64,000 bases of DNA from Paenibacillus qinlingensis (GTDB lineage Bacteria > Bacillota > Bacilli > Paenibacillales > NBRC-103111): positions 62,001-126,000 of the forward strand of contig NZ_JABMKY010000014.1 of the NCBI RefSeq assembly GCF_013204845.1. Reading direction: 5' to 3'. Position 1 is the first letter of the stretch. Every line of letters starts with the position of its first letter. Below the pieces are notes generated by a model. The model had not been told where the DNA came from. It made no database searches and saw only the letters and a program-made list of their open reading frames with translations. The position numbers and the translations under genes were made by a program. Shown here one piece after another: positions 52,444-62,122 of the stretch.

Positions 52444-55400
52444 TTATTTCTGAAGGGCTATCGCTTTAAAAATGACGACAGCGGCCTCTGCGCGAGTGGT
52501 ATTGATTTTTGCTCTAAAAGTACCATCCTCATAACCGTTAATTAACCCGTTTTCGGCTGCAGAAGCTATAGCTTCCGTTGCCCAACTGGAAACAGCCGAA
52601 TTGTCCAAAAAGCTGACGGACTTACTTGAAAAATCCAGCCTCAACGCGCGGAATACAATCACTGCCATTTGCTCACGAGTAATCAGATCGTTCGGACGGA
52701 AGGTATGATCTTCAAAACCGGAAACAATCCCCAAAGCTGCGGCCGTACTGATCGAATCCTTAGCCCAATGATCGGTTGTATCGTTAAAGCCGCTGCTATC
52801 CGGTGCTGTCAACCTGAGAGCCTTTACCAAGATGGAGACGAACTCAGCTCTTGTAATAGAGTCATTCGGTTTAAAGACCATATCCGGGTATCCGTTGATT
52901 GCCCCTGTTTGAAACAAATCTCGAATGCTGACTTCCGCCCAGTGGCCCTTGATATCGGTCAAGTTCGTTTCGCTTATCGACGGTAAGGGGGGCTGAACTC
53001 GTTCTGAAACGAGCACAGCGAACTTCCCGAAATGGGTGACAGAGCCGGATACGGTGCCGCTATCTTGATCGACCTTCGCATTGTCCAGTACTACCCATTT
53101 GTTTGTTTGTTCATTCAGCCAGTAGACTGCTGCATTACTCTTATTGAAGTCTAGCTTCGACTTGTCGAAAGCAAGTACTATCGTAACCGGCTTTATAAAT
53201 TCGCCATTGCTGTTTTTCTTTATATCGTAAACATCCCCAAGCCACTGAAGGGAAACATCTTTAGGCAATTTTGAGATGTCGGCCAATTTATCCACGGTTA
53301 CTTGAATGGTTTTGTCCGTAGCCCCTTCTGGAATGGAAAACTTAACGTTGCCAAGAGTGAACTCGGCACTGGAGTATGCGCCTATCGTAAAACGATCGGA
53401 CGGAGCACTTCCTCCGCCACCGCCAGCAGTAGGAGGTGTATCCGGTGTAGTCGTAACTGGCGTATAGACCACAAATTTCGTGAAGTGCTTCGTCCAAATG
53501 ACAATATCGCTGCCAACGGTGATCTTTGCCTCACCACCGGTTGCAATTTCACTGTCTGCCGCAGCTTGGGTGTCAGCTGAAATCGTGCTTGTAATTGGCA
53601 TAAACACGTCGCCGATTACAAACCCGACCAATTTCCCCCCCATGTTCGGGATTAACAAACGCACCGCATGATCGAAGGTTAATGATACGTCAGAGGAGCC
53701 TACTTCAATGACGGCGTTCACGTCTGCATTATTGACCGATACGCTGCTAGTGCTCTGTACGGCCGGCAGTTTAATTGTCCCGTCCCAACTCGCGGGAGCC
53801 GTAATTTTCGTTCCTTCCGGGATTACAACGCTCACATTGCCTAATGAAGTAGCCGCTTTAACGTCTACCAGCGGCAGAGTCGCTTCTTTGTTTGACCCCA
53901 CCGCTACCGGCGTGACGGCAACATTGGCATCCGCTATGCCTAAGGGAACTTCAATGGATACGGGTGTGCCCGGCGTTAACAGTATCGGTGTTGCAGAATG
54001 AACCGTCTGGACTGCCGCTCTTTGCACGACCAGTTTATATGTTCTTGTTGTCGTGCCATCCTGTGCAGTTACTGCCACCGTGATCGTGTTGCTTCCCACG
54101 CTCAGGCTGATCACTTCCGAAACGGTTCCGCTCTCCACGGCCTTACCGTTCACCGTCACTGCAGCCTTGTTATCCTCCGCCGTCGGTATAACCTTCAGGC
54201 TACTGACGCCATTTGCCATGCTCGCCGTATAACTCATCGTTCCCGACGCAAATGCCGGGCTCAAGCCTCCGTTCGACAGACTAAGCGCGCTCAGGTTCGC
54301 GTTGTTGCTCTCCGGAATCGCCGTCCATTTCGCATACAGCGTCATATTGCCGCTCACCGTATCCGTGCCGAAGCTCCATTGCGTCGTATAGCTTGCTTCA
54401 CCGTACCAGCCCTCGAACGTATGCCCCACTCTCGTCGGGTCCGTCGGCTTCGCGATCTTCGCTCCGGCGCTTACTCCGGTTGCTGCCGCTACCGCGCTGC
54501 CTCCTTGCGTGTCGTATGTCACCGTGTACGTCGCTGCCGGAATCGCCGTCCATTTCGCAAACAGCGTCATATTGCCGCTCACCGTATCCGTGCCGAAGCT
54601 CCATTGCGTCGTATAGCTTGCTTCACCGTACCAGCCCTCAAACGTATGCCCCGCTCTCGTCGGGTCCGTTGGCTTCGCGAGCTTCGCTCCAGCGCTTAAG
54701 CCGGTTGCGCTCGCCACCTCGCTGCCTCCTTGCGTGTCGTATGTCACCGTGTACGTCGCTGCCGGAATCGCCGTCCACTTCGCATACAGCGTCATATTGC
54801 CCAATACCGCATTGAACCTAGGGTCCCATGGCGTTGCATAACTTGTGTCGTTGTACCAGCCTTCAAACGTGTACCCCTCTTTCTCGGGTACGTACGGCTG
54901 GGCAGTAACATCTCCATAGCTCACTAACACGGGGATGCCGGCTCTGCCATCCTGATAATCGAACGTTACTGTGTACTTGGTGAGCTCCCATTCGTCAAAG
55001 AGGGAGAGATCGTCGCTCACCGTATCGGTTTCGAAGTTCCACGTTTTCCCTCCACGGATATGCCAGCCCTTGAAGGTATAGTGTTCAAACGTCAGATCAG
55101 CCGGCTTTTCGAGCTTCGAGCCCGCAAAAACTTTATATGTGTTCGAGTATCCGCCGTATTCCGAGATGTAAGTGACTTCGAACATTCTCGTCCATTTCGC
55201 GTATATAGAAGTAAAACCCATCACCGTATCGGTATCGAAATCCCATGGTGTTTCAAGGCTCGCTTCCTTATACCAGCCGTTGAAATAAACCCCTTTGGAT
55301 CTACTAATTGGATTCGGCGGCTTCGCGATCTTCGCTCCGCGGCTTACATGGAGCAATCGGGTCTCGAGATCACCTTCAAAGTAGCCGCTTCCTATTTCGA

Positions 55401-57474
55401 ATGTGACCGAATACGTGCTATCCTTCCACTTCGCATACAATGTCGTATTGCCGCTGAGCGTATCGGTCTCCACGTTCCACGGCGTCTCAAGACTTGCTTC
55501 CTTGTACCAGCCGTCGAATTCGTACTCACCCTCTTTATAAGGGCCTGCCGGCATCGGGATCTTGGCTCCCGGATATAGACCAGTAATACTGTCCACTTCG
55601 ATGCCTCCGCGCACGTCGAAAGTAACCGTGTAGCCCGGCTCAGAGAACCAACCCGCATACAACGTCATATCTTTGTTCACCGGATTGGCCGCAAAGTCCC
55701 ACTGCGTCGTCAGGCTTGCATCCCGATACCATCCGGTGAAGATGTAGCCCGATTTGGTCGGGGTTGTCGGAGCCGGAATCGTTCCCAAATAGGTCAATTT
55801 ATCCGGAACAGCACTTCCTCCTTGCGTGTCAAAGGTGACCGTGTACACCGCTACCCACTTTGCATAGAGCGTGGTGTCGGCATTTACCGTGTCCGCAGCA
55901 AAATTCCATTGTGTCGCATAGCTCGGTTCTTTATACCAACCTTCAAGATAGTGGCCCTCCCGAGTTAGAATGGGAATGCGAATCTTCTCCCCGGGGCCGA
56001 CGCCGGTCAAGCTCGCAAACGCAGGGCCTCCCTTCGAATCGAAGGATACGGTGTAACTCTGACCCTCCGTCCACTTTGCATACAGCGTCATACTCTTGTT
56101 CACAATATCCGTCTCGAAGTACCATGGCGTTACATAGCTCGCTTCGCTGTACCAGCCCGCGAAGGTGTAGCCCTCTCTGACCGGAGAGACCGGAGCGCTG
56201 ATTGGTCCCTTCGTGACGCCGGTTAGATATGCGATCGTGCCGCTGCCTCCCTGCGCTTCGAAGACGATTGTGTAGGCTTGAACCCACTTCGCGTACAGCG
56301 TGAGGTCCGATTCAACTGTATCCGTGTCGAAATGCCATTGCTTGCTGTAACTCGAATCGGCATACCACCCCAAGAAAAAGTGGCCCTCACGGGTCGTAAT
56401 CGGCTCGCTAATCGTGGTGCCCGGCATGACGTCCGTCAAGCCCGTGACCGGACTGCCTCCCTGCGAATTGAAGGTTACCGTAGCCGCCGGCCTCGTTACT
56501 GTCAACGTGTAGGATCCCTGCGTCATTCCGTCTTCCGCCGTTACCAGGATCATAATCGTGTTGCTTCCCACATTCAAAGCAATCGGTCTCGATGCGCCGC
56601 CGTTTGGCGACGTTTCTCCGTTTACCTTGATTGTTGCCAATTTACTTCGCGTCGTCGGCGTAACCGAAATACTGCACACGCCGCTCGTTACGCTTGCTGT
56701 GAATTTCGAATTATCTGTCGAATCCCTCACAATTGTGCCACTGGATATCGTCAAAGCGTTCAAATAAGCATCGGATGCGGCCAATCGTTTGACCTTAACC
56801 ATGTAGGATCTCGTTGTCGTACCGTCTTGAGCCGTCACCTTCACCGTTATCGTGTTCGTACCCAAACTCAGATCGACGGGATTATCCCTGCCGCTTGTCA
56901 CAGGTATCTCGTTTATCGTCACCGTGGCCGCGCTATCCGACAAATCCGGCTTCACAATGAGCCTGTTCATGTCGGTCACAGAGCCGATGTCGTAATTCGG
57001 CAGACTCGAGTTGAAACCTAAACCGAACGGTCTCTTGTCTTCTGTAGTTACGTTCAAAAAACTCAGTTTCGCGTCGCTGCCCTGAAGCCCCGCCCGGGTT
57101 ACCGTTAAGGTGTAGTTTTTCTGTGTAACACCTTCTTCTGCCGTGACCAGTATGGAAATCGTGTTGACGCCCACAAGCAGAGCAATCGCTTCCGAAGCGT
57201 TGCCGCTGGCCACTCCCGCACTGTTTACCTGGATCGTCGCTTTGCTGTCCTGTGCCGTAGGCGTAACCGTGATTTCACTCACGTCGTTCGCAACGTCTGC
57301 ATAGTAACTCGAAAATAACGCGTCCGACTTATCTTCGTAAGCCGTTCCGCCGGATATCGTCAATCCGCTCAGAAAGAAATTTCCGCTCTTTCCGTCCTCG
57401 GCAGAAGCATAAGAGGTAAGTAATCCCGTTAGCATACACAAAACCGTAAATAAATAAAAACTGCGCTTCATCAT
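52444..57474 (-). CDS. Giant S-layer-anchored surface protein: cadherin-like, ten InlB-type repeats, three SLH domains
   Basis: 1676 residues. Signal peptide to about 25; three cadherin-like sandwiches (about 30-325); ten repeats of about 70-75 residues of the InlB/Listeria-Bacteroides type (about 330-1050), each with a YTVTFD-QGG start, a GWY centre and a TLYAKW end. A fourth cadherin-like unit follows (1055-1150), then a beta-rich region (1160-1480), a Gly-rich spacer, and three SLH domains (about 1500-1676: GHWAEVSIRDL, DHWAKDSISTA, SSWATEAIASA). SLH domains bind pyruvylated wall polymer, so the protein is displayed on the surface, probably as an adhesin. The preceding MalT-type gene is its likely activator. 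Confidence 0.92.
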   Translation of the reverse strand: MMKRSFYLFTVLCMLTGLLTSYASAEDGKSGNFFLSGLTISGGTAYEDKSDALFSSYYADVANDVSEITVTPTAQDSKATIQVNSAGVASGNASEAIALLVGVNTISILVTAEEGVTQKNYTLTVTRAGLQGSDAKLSFLNVTTEDKRPFGLGFNSSLPNYDIGSVTDMNRLIVKPDLSDSAATVTINEIPVTSGRDNPVDLSLGTNTITVKVTAQDGTTTRSYMVKVKRLAASDAYLNALTISSGTIVRDSTDNSKFTASVTSGVCSISVTPTTRSKLATIKVNGETSPNGGASRPIALNVGSNTIMILVTAEDGMTQGSYTLTVTRPAATVTFNSQGGSPVTGLTDVMPGTTISEPITTREGHFFLGWYADSSYSKQWHFDTDTVESDLTLYAKWVQAYTIVFEAQGGSGTIAYLTGVTKGPISAPVSPVREGYTFAGWYSEASYVTPWYFETDIVNKSMTLYAKWTEGQSYTVSFDSKGGPAFASLTGVGPGEKIRIPILTREGHYLEGWYKEPSYATQWNFAADTVNADTTLYAKWVAVYTVTFDTQGGSAVPDKLTYLGTIPAPTTPTKSGYIFTGWYRDASLTTQWDFAANPVNKDMTLYAGWFSEPGYTVTFDVRGGIEVDSITGLYPGAKIPMPAGPYKEGEYEFDGWYKEASLETPWNVETDTLSGNTTLYAKWKDSTYSVTFEIGSGYFEGDLETRLLHVSRGAKIAKPPNPISRSKGVYFNGWYKEASLETPWDFDTDTVMGFTSIYAKWTRMFEVTYISEYGGYSNTYKVFAGSKLEKPADLTFEHYTFKGWHIRGGKTWNFETDTVSDDLSLFDEWELTKYTVTFDYQDGRAGIPVLVSYGDVTAQPYVPEKEGYTFEGWYNDTSYATPWDPRFNAVLGNMTLYAKWTAIPAATYTVTYDTQGGSEVASATGLSAGAKLAKPTDPTRAGHTFEGWYGEASYTTQWSFGTDTVSGNMTLFAKWTAIPAATYTVTYDTQGGSAVAAATGVSAGAKIAKPTDPTRVGHTFEGWYGEASYTTQWSFGTDTVSGNMTLYAKWTAIPESNNANLSALSLSNGGLSPAFASGTMSYTASMANGVSSLKVIPTAEDNKAAVTVNGKAVESGTVSEVISLSVGSNTITVAVTAQDGTTTRTYKLVVQRAAVQTVHSATPILLTPGTPVSIEVPLGIADANVAVTPVAVGSNKEATLPLVDVKAATSLGNVSVVIPEGTKITAPASWDGTIKLPAVQSTSSVSVNNADVNAVIEVGSSDVSLTFDHAVRLLIPNMGGKLVGFVIGDVFMPITSTISADTQAAADSEIATGGEAKITVGSDIVIWTKHFTKFVVYTPVTTTPDTPPTAGGGGGSAPSDRFTIGAYSSAEFTLGNVKFSIPEGATDKTIQVTVDKLADISKLPKDVSLQWLGDVYDIKKNSNGEFIKPVTIVLAFDKSKLDFNKSNAAVYWLNEQTNKWVVLDNAKVDQDSGTVSGSVTHFGKFAVLVSERVQPPLPSISETNLTDIKGHWAEVSIRDLFQTGAINGYPDMVFKPNDSITRAEFVSILVKALRLTAPDSSGFNDTTDHWAKDSISTAAALGIVSGFEDHTFRPNDLITREQMAVIVFRALRLDFSSKSVSFLDNSAVSSWATEAIASAAENGLINGYEDGTFRAKINTTRAEAAVVIFKAIALQK
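54314..54763 (-). repeat. Two near-identical 225-bp coding repeats
   Basis: 54314-54538 and 54539-54763 (75 codons each) differ at only a few positions, and a third unit starting at 54764 shares its first part. This is the youngest part of the InlB-type repeat array. Confidence 0.85.
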
Positions 57475-57529
57475 GAAGTCTCAACACTCCTCTTACAATT
57501 GTTAGTGAACGGAATTGCTACTGTCTTCC

Positions 57530-57600
57530 ATTATAAAAGATAGCCTAACCGATTTGACCCGCCCTTTCGGGTAGGTTAGCTCTACTAAATCGGGTAGGTT
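57530..57600 (-). promoter_or_regulatory. Activator-type promoter with two direct repeats
   Basis: On the minus strand TATAAT (57535-57530) has only a poor -35 (GTCAAA) 17 bp upstream. AACCTACCCGA occurs twice (57600-57590 and 57577-57567), 23 bp apart, in the same direction, ahead of the -35. MalT-type activators bind direct repeats at such positions. The hairpin AACCTACCCGAAAGGGCGGG is close to the second copy. Confidence 0.55.
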
Positions 57601-57631
57601 CTTTCTCGCTGCATGGGTCACCGAACACAAC

Positions 57632-57667
57632 AAGAGACAGTACCCTTTGGGCACTGTCTCTTGTGTA
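57632..57667 (-). terminator. Hairpin after the MalT-type regulator
   Basis: ACAAGAGACAGT pairs perfectly with ACTGTCTCTTGT. The T run is weak, so it may be a pause or a leaky terminator. Confidence 0.6.
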
Positions 57668-57710
57668 ACTGCTCGTTTGTACTTTCTAGCGCGTTAAGAC
57701 CTCTATCGCC

Positions 57711-60260
57711 TCAAACCGGATGCCGGCGCTGCTTGCCTCGTTGAATCGCCTGCGCTCGATTATGTACCCCTAACTTTCGATAAACATTCTTTACATGGAA
57801 CTTTGCCGTGTCGAGGGTAATATTCAGTTGAGCGGCAATCTCCTTATAGATTAATCCCTCCGTGAGCAAAACAAGTACCTGCTCTTCCTTCTCAGTCAGC
57901 GCCTCATCCGACAAATACTTATTGGACTGACCATTGCCCGCAGCTTCAAGAAGCAGACGAATATATGTCAAGTGCGATGGCGGCATCGCAGCTTCTTGCC
58001 GGTCGTTCAGAAGATCGGCAAGCATTTCAATCATCAGCGGACCCTCGTCGAGGAAACTGCGAATATAGCCCGCCGGTTCCGAGAGCTGCAAGGCGCTTTG
58101 CAAGGGAGCAATTGCCTCTTTGGGACGATTGGATTGCCAAAGCACCATACTCTGCACAATCTTCAGCTTGATTCGGCCCCGCAAACGATTTTCCTTGTCC
58201 GCCAGACGTTCCAGTTGTTCGAGCAATTGCTGTGCGTCCTCCGTCCGGTCGTTCGCTGCGAGAACTTTTGCTAGAACCAGATACTCCTCGAAATGGCGGT
58301 CCGAGACCTCATCCGAAGGCGACATCTCGCTTTTCTCCAGCCTTTCGTATGCTTCCCGAAGCTGCCCCTGATGCAGTAAAAGTCGGGCTTGCTCTGCATT
58401 GATTCTCTTCCAAATCACTTGCTGATCGGGTGAATCGACGCTCAAGCCGAGCTGACCAAGCCATTCGACCGCTTGACTTCCTCTTCCCTGCGCCTGTTGA
58501 AGCCATGATGAGACAAGACCGAGCTGAATCCAAATCCATACGTTGGTCCGCAGATCCTCTCGACTCATCGCTTGTCCGAGATACGACTCTGCCTCTTCCA
58601 ACCGGTTCCACTCGTACAGAAGCAGGGTATAGGACAAATACAGGTAGCCGATATGCGGATAGCTTCTCTTCTTCTCCCATGCCTTAATCCACTTCAGCAG
58701 AAATTGTTCCACCTCGTGAAGATTGTCGGTCAGCGAGAGAAGATCCATAAACCCTTCATGCCCCTGATACCGCTTGCTAGATACCATCTGGAAACTGCTC
58801 CCTTCCGGCAAATACAGCTCCGACAGCTCAAAATAGCGTGAAGTCAACGGCAAGTTCTGCTGCAAATAGGAGAAAATTCCTCCCAAGTAATAGAGATTGC
58901 CGATCAACTGATTCCATTCGGGCTCAGGAATAAAGGCTTTCATGGCTTGAAATCGCGTTTCCGCTTGTTCGGTCTTGTGCAGCCCTCGACTCCATTCTCC
59001 ATCCATCAATAATTTAGAGATATAGAACAATTCGAACGTCGGCTTGTGCGCGTAGCTACTCTCCGGCAGGGACGCAATCCATCTTAAAAGCATATTGCCC
59101 TTCAATAGCAGGAGATCCGGCATAATTCGTTCGATGAGCTGAACGGCGTCCTCTGACTGCTGCGCCTGAGTGTAATGCTCCACCGCCTCTTCGTAGAGCC
59201 CTTCAGCCTCATGCCAAATCGCAGCCCGATGATGAGATTTTTTCCACAGCTCCGGGTGTTCCTTGGTGCTCAGTTGCTGCAGAAACTCGGCTAAAAGATG
59301 GTGATACCGGAACCAATCGCGCTGTTCGTCCAGCGGAATAAGAAACAAATTCAACTGTTCCAACCGTTCCAGTTGGCCCTGACTGTCGGCTTGTCCTGTT
59401 ACTGCTGCACACAACTCCCCATTCATGCGGCTCAGAACGGAGGTGGCGAGCAGGAATCCCTGCAAGGATTCCGGCAAGTCCCCGAATACTTCTTCTAGTA
59501 AATAATCGGAGATTTGGCGCTGTCTGCCGTTAAACTGACGAATAGTATCTGCGATATTGCGGCTCCGTTTCAACGTGATGGCTGCAAGTTGCAGTCCGCT
59601 CACCCAACCTTCCGTTTGTTGAAATAAGACGACGACTTGCTGCTTCGTTAGCGATAAGTCCGTCGTCTCCCGGAAGAAAACAACCCCCTCCTCCAGCTCG
59701 AATCGCATGTCCTCGATGCGAATGACATGGATCTCGCCTTTGGCAAGAAGCCTGGTCGTGGGAAAAGGCAACTCGGTACGACTTGCGATATAGAGATGGA
59801 CATGCGAAGGCAAATGCTGCAGCATATATCGGATCGATTCGTTGACAGGTGCATTCTCAATTACATGGTAGTCGTCCAGAATCAGAACGAATTCACCGTC
59901 AATCGTGCTAAGTTCATTTAAAAGCGCCGAAATGGCGGAATCAATGGAAGCCGCCGACTCCTGTTCGAGCAAAAAACCTATCGATTCACCGAACCGCGGC
60001 AGCCTTTCTCGTATGGACGCCACAATACAGCTCCAGAACGCGCTCCAATCGTTATCGTACTTATCCAACGAGACCCAGGCAACTAGAGCGCCGCTTTGCC
60101 GCGCCCATTCGCTTAATGCTGTCGTTTTGCCGTAGCCGGCTTGGGCGGACAGCAACGTCAGCTTGACCTCCATGCCTTCCTCCAACTTTCGCGTCATCAG
60201 CGGCCTTTCGATCCGTGCTTTTCTCGCAGGGGGAATAAGAAATTTTGTACTTCTAATCAT
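57711..60260 (-). CDS. MalT-type LuxR-family regulator (STAND ATPase)
   Basis: 849 residues after GGAGG. N-terminal ATPase with Walker A LSAQAGYGKTT (about 37-47) and Walker B-like FVLILDDYH (about 122-130), a long TPR-like helical region (about 400-770) for effector sensing, and a C-terminal LuxR HTH (about 785-845: LTEKEEQVLVLLTEGLIYKE, AKFHVKNVYRKLGVHNRAQA). Activated by a small ligand plus ATP. It lies directly upstream of the SLH giant on the same strand, and its probable binding repeats lie between them. Confidence 0.9.
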   Translation of the reverse strand: MIRSTKFLIPPARKARIERPLMTRKLEEGMEVKLTLLSAQAGYGKTTALSEWARQSGALVAWVSLDKYDNDWSAFWSCIVASIRERLPRFGESIGFLLEQESAASIDSAISALLNELSTIDGEFVLILDDYHVIENAPVNESIRYMLQHLPSHVHLYIASRTELPFPTTRLLAKGEIHVIRIEDMRFELEEGVVFFRETTDLSLTKQQVVVLFQQTEGWVSGLQLAAITLKRSRNIADTIRQFNGRQRQISDYLLEEVFGDLPESLQGFLLATSVLSRMNGELCAAVTGQADSQGQLERLEQLNLFLIPLDEQRDWFRYHHLLAEFLQQLSTKEHPELWKKSHHRAAIWHEAEGLYEEAVEHYTQAQQSEDAVQLIERIMPDLLLLKGNMLLRWIASLPESSYAHKPTFELFYISKLLMDGEWSRGLHKTEQAETRFQAMKAFIPEPEWNQLIGNLYYLGGIFSYLQQNLPLTSRYFELSELYLPEGSSFQMVSSKRYQGHEGFMDLLSLTDNLHEVEQFLLKWIKAWEKKRSYPHIGYLYLSYTLLLYEWNRLEEAESYLGQAMSREDLRTNVWIWIQLGLVSSWLQQAQGRGSQAVEWLGQLGLSVDSPDQQVIWKRINAEQARLLLHQGQLREAYERLEKSEMSPSDEVSDRHFEEYLVLAKVLAANDRTEDAQQLLEQLERLADKENRLRGRIKLKIVQSMVLWQSNRPKEAIAPLQSALQLSEPAGYIRSFLDEGPLMIEMLADLLNDRQEAAMPPSHLTYIRLLLEAAGNGQSNKYLSDEALTEKEEQVLVLLTEGLIYKEIAAQLNITLDTAKFHVKNVYRKLGVHNRAQAIQRGKQRRHPV

Positions 60261-60491
60261 AGTTAGTCCTCCGCAAGCTGTTTAAATCCATTTATATATT
60301 CGGTATTCGATTTATTAAGACATTTATCCTTTTTATTCTTTAAATGATAATCGAAAATTCGCCCTTTTTATTAAGGCTATTGAAGCTCCCATCAAGATAC
60401 TTCATACCCATCGCGCACATCTAGAAAATATTGTATATTTAAAGTAAACATTTTAAGAAGCAAGAATGCTTCTTTGGAAGAGGTTGCAAAT

Positions 60492-61229
60492 ATGGGTGAT
60501 TTCAAGAGCGTGTACTGCAAAGGATGCTGGCAACAAATGAAAGTGCCGATCTTTATTCGCAGCCCGATATCTTTTCCTTTTCGCCTAATGGGAATAAAGC
60601 CCAGTCGAATGCATCCAAATCTATGCACAATTTGTGAATCTATGTTTACAAGGGTTAAGAAAAACAAACAGATCGAAATCCCAGCCACCGTCATGTTTGC
60701 CGACTTGAGGGGGTATACCCGTCTATCAGAACATGCCGATCCAGCTGACATTGCACGGTTGTTAGAGAAATTTTATGATGAATGCGCCCCGGCAATTTGG
60801 AAGAGAGATGGCATTATTAATAAAATGATCGGTGACGCGGTGCTTTCTATATTTAATTTCCCCTTGGAGCGGCACGATCACGTCCATCAGGCTGTCATGG
60901 CCGGCATAGAGATCCAAAGGAAATGTAGAGATATGCAATCCGAATTTTCAGCTATATCAGGCGTGGACTCCCCGGTCAAGATCGGAATTGGCATCCATAC
61001 AGGTACGGCCTCTATAGGCGAATTTGGCACAGCTTATAAGGATTTCACGATTATTGGGTCTGTTGTCAATAAAGCTTCCCGAATTCAAGGCGCAGCCCAA
61101 AACGGGGAAATCTTGATATCAGACGATGCCTATCACTGCATCAAAGCCGATTATCCACATTTGGAACCCCAAACTTATAACTTGAAGGGTATTGACCAAC
61201 CCGTTATTGCCTACGCTGTTCCGTTGTAA
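60492..61229 (+). CDS. Class III adenylate cyclase with N-terminal Cys-pair module
   Basis: The ATG at 60492 has GAAGAGG 8 bases upstream (a TTG at 60474 is less likely). 245 residues. The N-terminus has two CxxC pairs (CKGC near 9-12 and CTIC near 45-48), a possible zinc site. The cyclase domain starts at TVMFADLRGYTRLSEHADP (two metal Asp sites), has NKMIGDAVLSIF with the adenine-choosing Lys, and YKDFTIIGSVVNKASRIQ with the matching Asp plus Asn and Arg for the transition state. It should make cAMP. The promoter may be the TATATTTAAAGTA region near 60435. Confidence 0.87.
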   Translation: MGDFKSVYCKGCWQQMKVPIFIRSPISFPFRLMGIKPSRMHPNLCTICESMFTRVKKNKQIEIPATVMFADLRGYTRLSEHADPADIARLLEKFYDECAPAIWKRDGIINKMIGDAVLSIFNFPLERHDHVHQAVMAGIEIQRKCRDMQSEFSAISGVDSPVKIGIGIHTGTASIGEFGTAYKDFTIIGSVVNKASRIQGAAQNGEILISDDAYHCIKADYPHLEPQTYNLKGIDQPVIAYAVPL

Positions 61230-61319
61230 TGTAACCCAGTCGGTAACAGCCCTTTAGCTACTCCAACCCCCGAGGAACATCATCTCCACCCCGAAAACTT
61301 ATACCTTTAATGTATACGT

Positions 61320-62015
61320 TTACAACGAACCTCTGGCAACCAGCATATATCCGGCCCCCCGAATCGTTACGATTCGCTCAGGATTGGCAGGGTCAGCCTC
61401 AATTTTTTTGCGTAAATTACTGATATGTACGGCGACCGTTCTCGTATCCTCCAGACTTTCCGTACCCCAGACGAGCTGAAACAACGCATCGGCGGTAACG
61501 ACACGATTAACGTTTTGTGCCATATAGGACAGTAGACTAAACTCTTTTTTCGATAAAAAGATGGTTTCACTATTCATATTGACGGACTGTGCGTAGTAAT
61601 CCAGCGTCAAACCCGGTAACTCCAGCAGTTGTTCCCTTCTACCCGTCGATACTCTGCGAAGATGAGCCTTGATCTTGGCCATGAGTACTCCCGGACTGAA
61701 CGGCTTGGTCACATAATCGTCGCCGCCATAGGATAACGCACTGATTTTGACCTCGTCCTCCTCACGGCTGCTCAGAAACACGATTGGCGCATTCGTGTAG
61801 CTGCGTGCGTTCCTGCACCAGTCAATGCCATTCTCATTAGCCAGCAGGACATCCAGTACAATTAAATCCGGCTTGAACGATGCAAGCAGCTTCATGGCTT
61901 CTGTCCCACTGTGGCAATAGGAGGATATGAAGCCCTCCCTCTCGCAATAAACCTGAACAATCTCGCATATATGGGGATCATCATCGACAATCATTATTTT
62001 GTGAGTGTTTGCCAC
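61320..62015 (-). CDS. OmpR/PhoB-type response regulator
   Basis: A GTG at 62015 with GGAAGGTG 5 bases upstream; an ATG six codons earlier has no site. 231 residues: receiver domain with acidic pocket DDD, phospho-acceptor Asp in DLIVLDVLL (about 54) and Lys in VTKPFSP; C-terminal winged helix (TVAVHISNLRKKIEADPANP). Should be phosphorylated by a kinase like the one at 62577. The kinase that originally stood right before it survives only as a tail. Confidence 0.92.
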   Translation of the reverse strand: MANTHKIMIVDDDPHICEIVQVYCEREGFISSYCHSGTEAMKLLASFKPDLIVLDVLLANENGIDWCRNARSYTNAPIVFLSSREEDEVKISALSYGGDDYVTKPFSPGVLMAKIKAHLRRVSTGRREQLLELPGLTLDYYAQSVNMNSETIFLSKKEFSLLSYMAQNVNRVVTADALFQLVWGTESLEDTRTVAVHISNLRKKIEADPANPERIVTIRGAGYMLVARGSL

Positions 62016-62033
62016 GCCGTCACCTTCCTTCAT

Positions 62034-62122
62034 TTATATAGTACAAGGAAGCGATATATAGAATATCGACCCTGTCTTGCGTTGCTCTCCGCTCGAACCG
62101 TCCCTCCATCCGCTTGTACGAC
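62034..62122 (-). pseudogene. 3' tail of a lost histidine kinase
   Basis: The minus strand reads VQADGGTVRAES, then, after a one-base deletion, KTGSIFYISLPCTI and a stop. It matches the end of the intact kinase at 62577 (VQAHRGTVRAES, KTGAIFYVTLPCIV). The stop is 20 bases before the response-regulator start, the normal kinase-regulator spacing. Confidence 0.82.

Noticed and set aside
52669..57021. Many long plus-strand open frames (for example 53998-54699 and 56278-57021)
   Set aside because: They are antisense shadows of the GC-rich repeat array of the SLH giant; they lack ribosome sites and show Arg/His/Ser-rich low-complexity translations.
57632..57667. Phase-variable inverted repeat controlling the giant's promoter
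   Set aside because: It is a simple 12-bp hairpin just after the regulator gene, not a pair of distant inverted repeats around a promoter, and no invertase is nearby.
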